DNA from: JBCCMA01 sp039026595
GTDB lineage: Bacteria; Pseudomonadota; Gammaproteobacteria; Steroidobacterales; JBCCMA01
Reading direction: 5' to 3'
DNA: 5,409 bases
NCBI GenBank assembly: GCA_039026595.1
Contig: JBCCMA010000186.1
Coordinates: 1 to 5,409 of the forward strand
The translations under genes and the position numbers were made by a program. This document shows positions 1-5,409 of the stretch, in pieces. The notes below the pieces were generated by a model. It saw only the letters and a list, made by a program, of their open reading frames with translations, did no database searches and was not told the DNA's origin. The stretch's first letter is position 1, and the number at the start of each line of letters is the position of its first letter.

Positions 1-106
1 TCACCACCACCTTGGCGCCGTGCGCCGCCAGTGACTCAGCGTACGCCCGACCCAAGCCTTGTGCGGCGCCGGTCACGACCGCTACTTTTCCCGTCATTCG
101 ACCCAT
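1..106 (-). CDS. Short-chain dehydrogenase/reductase, N-terminal fragment (runs off left edge)
   Basis: Only the first 35 residues are in the window. They read as the opening beta-strand and glycine-rich turn of a classical SDR Rossmann fold: GKVAVVTGAAQGLG (residues 6-19) carries the TGxxxGxG cofactor-binding motif, followed by an alpha-helix and a second strand (AKVVV). SDRs are cytoplasmic NAD(P)-dependent oxidoreductases acting on alcohols, ketones or acyl-CoA derivatives. Substrate and cofactor preference cannot be judged, because the acidic or basic residue after strand 2 and the YxxxK catalytic motif lie outside the window. I chose the ATG at 106 because AGGGAG (117-112 on the minus strand) sits 5 nt upstream. 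The in-frame ATG at 97 has poorer spacing. The start lies 10 nt after the stop of the upstream GST gene and its Shine-Dalgarno overlaps that stop codon, so it is the fourth gene of the operon and probably translationally coupled. Confidence 0.9.
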   Translation of the reverse strand, partial: MGRMTGKVAVVTGAAQGLGRAYAESLAAHGAKVVV

Positions 107-116
107 GCTCACTCCC

Positions 117-929
117 TCACGTCATCCCAATTATTCTCTTTACGTCCGGCCAGCTTTGCGCACCGAACGTCCGCAGGTCGTCCGTCAGCGCGTCGGGGCA
201 CCAGTCCAAAAACGCCGCTTTGAACGTGCTGATGGCCTTGATGCGCTCGAACCAGTTCTCCACCGCCGGTCGCCGCCCGCCCTGCCACATTCCCGACATG
301 CTGAGCATGTCCAGACGATTGACGTAGGGCGTCAACGCGATGTCGGCCAGCGAAAAGGTCTCGCCGGCGAGCCACGCGTGGGTCTCTAGCGCCGTCTGCA
401 TTTTCGACAGGTGGTCGTCGTAGAGGCGGATCGTGTCCTCAATACCCGGCGCGTCGAACCCCAACCTGACAATTTCTTTTTTCCGCTCCCGCCAGGTGTT
501 GGTCACCGACTGGTCGGGCGTGCTGCTCAAAAACTCTTTGAGCTTTTGTTCACCGAGCCGCATGACGATATGGCGGTGGCAGCACACGAAGGTCAGCTCG
601 CCGCAGGCGGGGTGCAGCTGTTCGTCGACGGCTTTTTCCCACATCCGGACGCGGGCCCGGGCGAGCGGGTCGGACGGCACCAGCGCGGGACCGTCGAACG
701 CGTCATTAATGTAGCCGCAGATGACGGTGGATTCGTTGATGATGCGCTCGTCATGTACGAGCACTGGCACCACCGCCTTAGCGTTGATCGCGCGGAACGC
801 GTCGGTGAACTGCTCGCCCTTAAGGATGTCGACGTAGTGCATTTCGTCCGGTACGACGCGCTTTTCAGCCAGCGCAAACCGGACTTTCGCGGCGCATACC
901 GAGGATCCGTGATGGTAGAGCTCGAGCAT
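117..929 (-). CDS. Glutathione S-transferase family protein, LigF-like layout (270 aa)
   Basis: This is a cytosolic GST with a thioredoxin-like N-terminal domain (about 1-80) and an all-helical C-terminal domain (about 88-245). Visible marks are the first strand and turn LELYHHGSSVC (2-12), with Ser9/Ser10 at the usual catalytic position; the cis-proline Pro55 in VVPVLVHD; the glutathione-binding Glu66-Ser67 pair in ESTVICGY; and the helix N-cap SLAD (193-196) in WLAGETFSLADIALTPY. The long middle segment, with a TPDQ...WRERK...GF stretch (about 137-158), recalls beta-etherase (LigF) and related proteins, which cleave aryl ethers with glutathione. That resemblance is from memory, not an alignment. 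The turn before the cis-proline is unusual: INAKAVVP instead of the common NPxGxVP. The frame is open upstream to 1157, but that stretch overlaps the preceding GST gene and lacks GST character, so the start is the ATG at 929. A GGGA lies about 11 nt upstream of it. Ether cleavage, dehalogenation or isomerisation are all possible activities. Confidence 0.9.
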   Translation of the reverse strand: MLELYHHGSSVCAAKVRFALAEKRVVPDEMHYVDILKGEQFTDAFRAINAKAVVPVLVHDERIINESTVICGYINDAFDGPALVPSDPLARARVRMWEKAVDEQLHPACGELTFVCCHRHIVMRLGEQKLKEFLSSTPDQSVTNTWRERKKEIVRLGFDAPGIEDTIRLYDDHLSKMQTALETHAWLAGETFSLADIALTPYVNRLDMLSMSGMWQGGRRPAVENWFERIKAISTFKAAFLDWCPDALTDDLRTFGAQSWPDVKRIIGMT

Positions 930-949
930 GGGTCGGTGCTTCCCGGTGT

Positions 950-1738
950 TTAGGACGCCTGCGCGGGCAGGCGGGTCATGGTCTCGGGCCACCAAGCAAG
1001 GATCGCGCTCTGGTAACTGGGGCGCGCCTTGATCCGTTCTGCCCAGGCGATCACATTGGGCAAATCCGCGAACGAGTAGCCGGCGAGAATGTCGAGCGTG
1101 TAATGGAGCGGCACCCACGCGATGTCCGCCAAAGTGAACCGTTCCCCGGCGAGCCAAGTACGTTTGTCCAGCGCCCGGTCCAAGTCGGCGAAGCTCTGGT
1201 CCAGCGTCGCCCGGGCGGCGCTCAGTTCGTCCTCGGTAAACGCATCGCTGGTGCTTTTCGCATGGAACGCCAATAGGTCCGGATTGGTCTGGAGCCGTTC
1301 ATACCGCGTCTTCAACTCGTCGGTCATGGTCATCTTGCCGCGCATTCGCGTGGCGTACATGTGGGTCTTCACCGCCTTTAAATGGATTTTCGTCGAGCGG
1401 TGCAGCCACTCGAGCATCCGCTCGATCTCAGCTTGATCGTCCGGTCGCAACGACGGCTGCGGAAAGGTCGTATCCAAATAATCGATAATGTCGTCCGACT
1501 CGATGATCACCTGCCCGTCGTGAACCAGCGTCGGCACCAGGCCATTTGGGTTGATGCCAAAATACGCCTCGGTCACATGCTCTTTTTTCATCAGATCGAG
1601 ATGATGGCTGTCCCACTCAAGCCCCTTCTCCTCCAGCGTCATGCGCACGCGCATCGAGCAGTTGGATATCCCGCTGTGATACAGATGCAGGCCCTTAAGG
1701 GCTAGGACGCTTTTGTTTTTCGGTTCGATGATCGCCAT
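950..1738 (-). CDS. Glutathione S-transferase family protein (262 aa)
   Basis: This is a cytosolic GST. Its N-terminal thioredoxin-like domain begins after a 15-residue leader: GLHLYHSGISNCSMRVRM (16-33) supplies strand 1 and the catalytic turn, with Ser22, Ser25 and Cys27 as candidate active-site residues. INPNGLVPTLVHDG (62-75) contains the cis-proline Pro69, and Glu80-Ser81 form the gamma-glutamyl-binding pair. The C-terminal helical domain contains WLAGERFTLADIAWVPLHY (195-213) with the N-cap motif TLAD. The protein shares the LxLYHxGxSxC...VRxxLxEK pattern with the next gene, so the two are paralogues. The ATG at 1738 follows the receptor stop codon by 12 nt with no strong Shine-Dalgarno, which suggests coupling to receptor translation. 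I see no other plausible in-frame start before the GST fold. GSTs in catabolic operons perform ether cleavage, dehalogenation, cis-trans isomerisation or removal of glutathione. The sequence does not decide among these. Confidence 0.92.
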   Translation of the reverse strand: MAIIEPKNKSVLALKGLHLYHSGISNCSMRVRMTLEEKGLEWDSHHLDLMKKEHVTEAYFGINPNGLVPTLVHDGQVIIESDDIIDYLDTTFPQPSLRPDDQAEIERMLEWLHRSTKIHLKAVKTHMYATRMRGKMTMTDELKTRYERLQTNPDLLAFHAKSTSDAFTEDELSAARATLDQSFADLDRALDKRTWLAGERFTLADIAWVPLHYTLDILAGYSFADLPNVIAWAERIKARPSYQSAILAWWPETMTRLPAQAS

Positions 1739-1750
1739 GTGCGCAGCTGC

Positions 1751-4057
1751 CTAATCAAATCGCGCGGTCACACGCAGTCCGATTTCCCGCGGTGGGTTCA
1801 TCGTTGCCAAAATGTTGGGACCCGACGGAATACACCAGGCGCAGTACGCTTCTTCGGTCAGATTTCTGCCAAGCAGCGACACGGTGATCCGGTCATTCGG
1901 CGCAATCAGACGCAGCGACGCGTTAATGAGCGAGTACGAGTCGGTCAGCACATTGTCCTGGTAGGAAATATCGGTATAGAACTCGCTGGAGTACGCGTAG
2001 TCGACGCGACCGCCCAGGTCCCAGCCGCCGGCGACGTCGGTGACCTCAAAGTCTGCCCACAGCGATACTTTGAGATCCGGGGCGAAAATCAACGGCAGTC
2101 CGGCGAGATCGCAGGAACCGGTGACCGGGTCCGGCGTCACCGGCGTGCCCGGGAAACACTCAGCACCGGGAAACGAATCGTGGGTCGCATCCGTGAAAGA
2201 CACGCTCGCACCCAGATTCCAGATGTCGTTAACCGCCCACAGAGAATCGATTTCGATGCCCTGACTGGTGGAATCCGCCGCGTTGGAGACCGAGAACGCC
2301 GGCACGTCGCCGGGCAGCTGCGTGGCCAGCTGCAAGCCCTGAATGTCCATGTAGAACACGGCGATGTTTAAGGACAACGCGCCGTCCAACAGGAAGGTCT
2401 TGGCCCCGAACTCAACCGCGTTCACATCCTCTTCCTGGTACTCGAAGCTCACGGTCGGGTCCTCGATGCGATCGCTGAACCCGCCGGTCTTGTGGCCCTG
2501 GGAGAAGCCGCCGTAGAGCATCGAGTTGTCGGACCGGTCGTATTGCAGCGTGACCGAGCCGGTGAATTTGCTCTCCGAACGATCGTCGGTGACGACGAGC
2601 GGCGGCCCGCCCGGGCCGTTCGGGATGTCGAGTCGGTTGGAGGTCCCGTACTGGGCGAAAAAACGCTCGAACGCAAAGTCCTTGGATTCATTGGCGAACC
2701 TGCCGCCCACAATCAACCGGAGCTCGTCGGTCAGCGTGTAGCGCAATTGTCCGAACGCCGCAAAGGTCTGCGTGTCCTGCGTCCACGGCTCGAACCGACC
2801 GATGAAGCCGCCGGTTGGATCCTGGAAGATGGTCACAAGGTTAATGTCGGAGTTCTGGAACCGGTCGATGGTGCTGTCTTCAAAATAAGCGCCCACGATG
2901 TAATCGAAGGTATCGCTCGCTTCGGAGGTAAACCGGAATTCCTGTGAGAACCCCTCGTACTCCTCATTGCGCGTGGCACGGAACGCGCCGGCGAGCCCCA
3001 TGTCGAGGCCAGGAAACTGGTGGAGATATTCGTACTTCTGGAAAGCCGAAATAGAAGTCAGCGTGCCGGACTCAAAATCGTGCTCTACGCGAACCGTCGC
3101 ATTGATCGATTCCTGGTCGCGCTGGGGGCAGAACGAGCCGGTGTTGGTCTCGGTATCGGCCAACCCGTCACCGGTCGTGTCGCGGTTGGCGATGATGTCC
3201 GTACAGTCCACATCGATCATCCAGTCGAGTTCCGGGGTAAAGTTTGGCGAGGCGATCTGGTAGACCGACAGCGGCGGACCGCCAATGTCCGAGATCTCGG
3301 CGGCGTCCGCGCCCTCTTCTTCATACTCGTTAAATTCGAGCTTCAGCCCAACGCTCGTTCGGTCGGTCGGCGTCCACGCCAGTTTGACGCGAATCCCAGA
3401 GTCGTTGCGGTCGGACCCGTCGGGACCCTCCAGCCGGTTGATGTAGAAGCCGTCGCGCTCGCGCATGCGCACGGCCACACGGCCGGACAGGTTGTCGGTC
3501 AGCGGGCCGGAGAAAAACCCCTGGGCTTCACGCGTGCCGCCCGCCGTGCTGTAGCCGCTGGCTGATAGCGAGACACCGCTTTCAAAATCATCGGTCGGAT
3601 CGCCGGTGCGCACGATCAGCGCCCCGCCGACCGTGTTCTTGCCGAATAGCGTGCCCTGGGGGCCCCGCAGCACTTCCACGCCGGCCACATCCATAAACCC
3701 GTGCAGGTTGATGGCCGCCCGGCCGATGTACACGTCGTCAACGAAGCGCCCGACCGACTGCTCGATCGAGTGCGTCGCGCCGGAGCCCATACCGCGGATA
3801 TAGAGGTTTGGCAGCACCGTCGAGCTGTTGATCTCAAAGTTGGGCACGTAAAGAGACAGATCCTCGATGTCGACGATGCCGAACTTTTCGATCTGATCGG
3901 CCGATACGGAATTGACTGAAATCGGCACGTCCTGGATGTTCTCGGCGCGCCGGGTGGCGCTCACCATGACCTCTTCCACCGCGTTTTGGGCCGACGCCAC
4001 GGTGCCGGAGGCCACCAAAGCCACGCCCAAAATCAGCCGCATCGCTGCTCGCTCCAT
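1751..4057 (-). CDS. TonB-dependent outer-membrane receptor (768 aa)
   Basis: This is a TonB/ExbBD-energised transporter that imports a large or scarce ligand across the outer membrane. Residues 1-23 form a signal peptide (basic start, LILGVALVASGTV core, cleavage after ASA). The TonB box region is EEVMVSATRR (28-37). The plug domain spans about 44-155 and includes NLYIRGMGSG and the hallmark VLRGPQGTLFGKNTVGG. The beta-barrel follows to the end, closing with PREIGLRVTARFD. The length is normal for the family. The C-terminal NL(T/F)xExY...PREIGLRV block is common in receptors of proteobacterial degraders, where ligands are often not siderophores. I chose the ATG at 4057 because AGGGGG (4071-4066) lies 8 nt upstream. 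The in-frame ATGs at 4078 and 4042 are alternatives. Odd points are three Cys pairs (285/310, 634/649, 739/742), an Asp-rich loop between the first pair, and a final Asp after the usual terminal aromatic. It is the first gene of the operon with two GSTs and an SDR, which suggests uptake of their substrate. Confidence 0.96.
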   Translation of the reverse strand: MERAAMRLILGVALVASGTVASAQNAVEEVMVSATRRAENIQDVPISVNSVSADQIEKFGIVDIEDLSLYVPNFEINSSTVLPNLYIRGMGSGATHSIEQSVGRFVDDVYIGRAAINLHGFMDVAGVEVLRGPQGTLFGKNTVGGALIVRTGDPTDDFESGVSLSASGYSTAGGTREAQGFFSGPLTDNLSGRVAVRMRERDGFYINRLEGPDGSDRNDSGIRVKLAWTPTDRTSVGLKLEFNEYEEEGADAAEISDIGGPPLSVYQIASPNFTPELDWMIDVDCTDIIANRDTTGDGLADTETNTGSFCPQRDQESINATVRVEHDFESGTLTSISAFQKYEYLHQFPGLDMGLAGAFRATRNEEYEGFSQEFRFTSEASDTFDYIVGAYFEDSTIDRFQNSDINLVTIFQDPTGGFIGRFEPWTQDTQTFAAFGQLRYTLTDELRLIVGGRFANESKDFAFERFFAQYGTSNRLDIPNGPGGPPLVVTDDRSESKFTGSVTLQYDRSDNSMLYGGFSQGHKTGGFSDRIEDPTVSFEYQEEDVNAVEFGAKTFLLDGALSLNIAVFYMDIQGLQLATQLPGDVPAFSVSNAADSTSQGIEIDSLWAVNDIWNLGASVSFTDATHDSFPGAECFPGTPVTPDPVTGSCDLAGLPLIFAPDLKVSLWADFEVTDVAGGWDLGGRVDYAYSSEFYTDISYQDNVLTDSYSLINASLRLIAPNDRITVSLLGRNLTEEAYCAWCIPSGPNILATMNPPREIGLRVTARFD

Positions 4058-4065
4058 CTCGCTAA

Positions 4066-4071
4066 CCCCCT
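4066..4071 (-). promoter_or_regulatory. Shine-Dalgarno of the TonB receptor, decides its start
   Basis: AGGGGG on the minus strand lies 8 nt before the ATG at 4057. This is the best ribosome-binding site for any of the three candidate receptor starts (4078, 4057, 4042), and it lies inside the coding frame if 4078 is used. The upstream candidate has only a weak AGG-type match. Confidence 0.65.
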
Positions 4072-4113
4072 GCGGCATCGCTGTGCCTGCTTAGTTTTCT
4101 TGTCGCCACCCGA

Positions 4114-4134
4114 ATTGCATCAAGTTGTTGCAAT
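4114..4134. promoter_or_regulatory. 21-bp near-perfect palindrome, candidate operator
   Basis: The left half is ATTGCATCAA, the centre is G, and the right half is TTGTTGCAAT. Nine of ten positions pair, with one mismatch at the seventh. It ends 56 nt upstream of the receptor ATG, so it would overlap the operon promoter or early leader. The symmetric positions expected for a classical LysR T-N11-A box are C and G here, so it may instead suit a TetR, MarR or GntR type dimer, or be an atypical LysR site. The binding protein is not known. Confidence 0.6.
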
Positions 4135-4165
4135 ACACGCCCCACCCGCACTCTAATTGAGCGGC

Positions 4166-4188
4166 TTACCAAATATAATTATTGGTAA
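4166..4188. promoter_or_regulatory. Inverted repeat TTACCAA-N9-TTGGTAA, candidate LysR binding site
   Basis: Perfect 7-bp arms flank a 9-nt AT-only spacer that contains TATAAT on the plus strand. T-N11-A spacings, the loose signature of LysR-type sites, occur at T4166/A4178 and T4176/A4188. They are not centred on the dyad, and such spacings are frequent by chance in AT-rich DNA. It lies 108 nt upstream of the receptor start and 149 nt upstream of the regulator start, a reasonable place for a site controlling both directions. Confidence 0.55.
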
Positions 4189-4196
4189 TAACTACT

Positions 4197-4214
4197 ATTT
4201 GTTCGCAAATTGCG
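4197..4214. repeat. Two overlapping short inverted repeats
   Basis: ATTTG-ttcg-CAAAT (4197-4210) and CGCAA-a-TTGCG (4204-4214) share bases, so only one could form as a hairpin at a time. They may be a further half-site cluster in the control region. Arms of 5 bp in AT-rich sequence can arise by chance. Confidence 0.3.
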
Positions 4215-4337
4215 GTCAATCGTGTTTTTTTGACGTCGGCTGTGCGCTCGGGCAGTCTTCTCGATTGGCAGTCATAAAGGCGCTAATCGGGCGCATAGAT
4301 CTGTAATTGCTAACTTTTTGCGTTCAATGGGGTGCGG

Positions 4338-5303
4338 ATGAACGAACTAAATAGCCTCCGGGCGTTCGTCAAGGTAGTGGAGGCCGGGAGTTTTGCCGAG
4401 GCGGCCCGCCAGATGGGCGCCGCAAAATCTGTGATCACCAAACGGGTGAATCAGCTCGAGCAGATGCTCCAGATCGAACTGCTCCAGCGTTCGACCCGAC
4501 GCCTGACGATCACGGACACGGGCACGGCCCTGTATGAGCGCTGCGTACCCATTCTGGCCGAGCTCGAAGAGGTTAAATCGGAGGTCTGCTCGATGGAGTG
4601 GGGCCTGTCTGGCACGTTCCGCGTCAGCTGCCCGTCGTCGTTCACCGCCGCGTATCTTGCGCGGGATCTGATCGACTTCCAGAACGAGTACCCCAACCTG
4701 AAGATTTATTCTCAGCAGCACGATCGCACTTGCGATCCGGTTCAAGAGGGTTTCGATGTCTGCCTACAGCCGACGTCCCCCGCGAGCGAGGTGGTGGAAT
4801 CGGTCCCGGTGCTGCCATTACGACGCATGGTTGTTGCGACACCCGGCTACCTGGCGAAGTTCGGTGAACCGGATACGCCAATGGAACTGGCCGCGCATCG
4901 GTTTGCACACAACAACCATGTCCAGCCGAAACATGCGGTGGACTTTCTCGATGGCAACAAGACGATCCACGCCCCGTTTGCGCCCGTCGTTCTAACAAAC
5001 ACCGTATGGCAGCTTCGCGCCGCTGTCCTGTGGGGCGACTGCATGGCGATGATGCCGGCGTTCTTCATTGAAGATGAGCTGATTTCCGGCGAGCTGGTAC
5101 CGGTGCTGCCCGGTCTTCGGGTGCAAAGCGCGACGCTGTCCGCGTTTTTCCGACAAACGCCGTTTGTGCCGATGAAAGTCCGGATCTTCTTAAACTTTTT
5201 AAGGCAGCGGTACGGCGACTTTCCGCCGTGGGAAAGACGGTTGATCGCCGCACGGCCGGAGTTTGCCACCATGCTCGGCCCCAGACCGACCGCGGCATCG
5301 TAA
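4338..5303 (+). CDS. LysR-type transcriptional regulator (321 aa)
   Basis: The N-terminal winged helix-turn-helix is clear: LNSLRAFVKVVEAGSFAEAA (4-23), a recognition helix near AAKSVITKRVNQLEQML (28-44), and the wing with LLQRSTRRLTITDTG (48-62). A linker helix follows to about residue 86. The effector-binding domain starts at LSGTFRVSCPSSF (90-102) and continues through VPVLPLRRMVVATPGYL and the MELAAHRFA block to about residue 290. Length and layout are standard, close to the CrgA-type branch of the family. The ATG at 4338 is chosen because GGGG (4329-4332) lies 5 nt upstream. A GTG at 4332 is in frame but has no ribosome-binding site. The protein should bind DNA as a tetramer and respond to a small molecule, most likely a substrate or intermediate of the divergent operon (inference from position). 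The tail after residue 295 is proline- and arginine-rich and probably unstructured. Confidence 0.95.
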   Translation: MNELNSLRAFVKVVEAGSFAEAARQMGAAKSVITKRVNQLEQMLQIELLQRSTRRLTITDTGTALYERCVPILAELEEVKSEVCSMEWGLSGTFRVSCPSSFTAAYLARDLIDFQNEYPNLKIYSQQHDRTCDPVQEGFDVCLQPTSPASEVVESVPVLPLRRMVVATPGYLAKFGEPDTPMELAAHRFAHNNHVQPKHAVDFLDGNKTIHAPFAPVVLTNTVWQLRAAVLWGDCMAMMPAFFIEDELISGELVPVLPGLRVQSATLSAFFRQTPFVPMKVRIFLNFLRQRYGDFPPWERRLIAARPEFATMLGPRPTAAS

Positions 5304-5313
5304 ATTCCGCGGT
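5289..5313. terminator. GC-rich hairpin spanning the LysR stop codon
   Basis: ACCGCGG (5289-5295) and CCGCGGT (5307-5313) pair perfectly around an 11-nt loop that contains the TAA stop codon. The stem is strong (7 bp, 6 of them G-C), but no T-run follows, so a classical Rho-independent terminator is not supported. It may protect the mRNA 3' end or act with a Rho-dependent stop. Confidence 0.35.
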
Positions 5314-5409
5314 GTGAGCTGGGCGCGTCTGGACAGTGTCAGTTCGGTCGCAACCGCTGTCCGTCCATCCCACTATCGCGCAGCGGCTGATAGGACGCGT
5401 CGTTGGTCA
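5304..5409. other. Right-end non-coding stretch with inverted repeats
   Basis: No credible gene is seen on either strand. A minus-strand open frame here only continues as a shadow across the LysR gene. Two further inverted repeats occur. The first is GGACAG (5331-5336) with CTGTCC (5357-5362), enclosing an inner CGGT-cgca-ACCG hairpin, which together give a 10-bp stem with an 8-nt bulge on the 5' side. The second is CTATC (5373-5377) with GATAG (5389-5393). Neither is followed by a T-run. They may be part of the 3' untranslated region of the regulator mRNA. Confidence 0.4.

Larger units (their letters stand above)
4058..4337. promoter_or_regulatory. Divergent intergenic control region between the receptor operon and the LysR gene
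   Basis: These 280 nt separate two divergent starts and must hold both promoters. The middle (about 4150-4230) is strikingly AT-rich compared with the flanking genes. No sigma-70 promoter is convincing. A perfect TATAAT on the plus strand (4174-4179) has no good -35 at proper spacing. TTGACG (4230-4235) is a fair plus-strand -35 but is followed by only a weak -10. Two strong palindromes (4114-4134 and 4166-4188) and a smaller pair of overlapping repeats (4197-4214) lie here. LysR-type regulators usually bind such divergent regions, controlling the target operon and repressing their own gene. That the adjacent LysR protein binds here is inference from position. Confidence 0.75.

Noticed and set aside
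411..953. A 180-aa plus-strand open frame opposite the second GST.
   Set aside because: It mirrors GST codons on the other strand, with no family motif and no supporting ribosome-binding site.
930..1157. An N-terminal extension of the second GST up to 1157, giving a 346-aa protein.
   Set aside because: The extra 76 residues overlap the 3' end of the upstream GST gene, are low-complexity Arg/Gly/His/Pro-rich out-of-frame sequence, and precede a complete GST fold that starts at the ATG at 929.
1739..2371. A 210-aa plus-strand open frame opposite the receptor.
   Set aside because: It is antisense to a clear receptor gene, Arg/Val/Gly-rich as expected from the reverse strand of GC-rich coding DNA, and shows no domain pattern.
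3020..3565. A 181-aa plus-strand open frame inside the receptor gene.
   Set aside because: It is antisense to the barrel-coding region, with no recognisable motif and biased composition. It is best explained as a shadow.
4230..4259. TTGACG followed by a possible -10 as the LysR promoter.
   Set aside because: The -35 is good, but the hexamer 17 nt later (CAGTCT) matches the consensus at only two positions, so I did not call it as a promoter.
5065..5373. A minus-strand frame running from the right end into the LysR gene, possibly a convergent gene.
   Set aside because: It starts at a GTG, lies mostly antisense to LysR, and has Arg/Thr/Ala-rich composition without a domain.
1..5409. CRISPR arrays, tRNA or rRNA genes, insertion sequences, toxin-antitoxin or phage-defence modules.
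   Set aside because: No spaced direct repeats, cloverleaf-like segments, transposase motifs or terminal repeats were seen. The window is filled by a catabolic-type operon and its regulator.

Overview
The window is a compact Gram-negative catabolic-type locus. An outer-membrane TonB-dependent receptor, two glutathione S-transferase (GST) family proteins and the start of a short-chain dehydrogenase/reductase (SDR) lie head to tail on the minus strand. A LysR-type regulator is transcribed divergently on the plus strand. The outer-membrane receptor, glutathione-dependent enzymes and high GC content point to a proteobacterium. The receptor's TonB-box region is of the kind common in sphingomonads and marine gammaproteobacteria that degrade complex organics. 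I cannot place the organism more finely from the sequence.

Layout, in transcription order on the minus strand: the receptor (4057 to 1751), a first GST (1738 to 950), a second GST (929 to 117), and an SDR starting at 106 that runs off the left edge. The gaps are 12, 20 and 10 nt, with no room for internal promoters or terminators, so these four are almost certainly one operon. The regulator runs from 4338 to 5303. Between the divergent starts lies a 280-nt intergenic region holding two strong palindromes: a 21-bp one with a single mismatched pair (4114-4134) and a TTACCAA-N9-TTGGTAA element (4166-4188). These are the obvious candidate operators. The right end (5304-5409) holds no recognisable gene but has several GC-rich inverted repeats, one spanning the regulator's stop codon.

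How the parts may work together (inference): the receptor imports a bulky compound across the outer membrane, the SDR oxidises or reduces a hydroxyl or keto group, and the two GSTs attack the product with glutathione. The regulator would switch the operon on or off in response to the substrate or an intermediate. This resembles the SDR-plus-GST logic of lignin beta-aryl ether cleavage (LigD/LigE/LigF/LigG in Sphingobium SYK-6), and the second GST has a LigF-like layout. The substrate is not established, and the combination with a co-transcribed TonB receptor is the most interesting aspect of the window.
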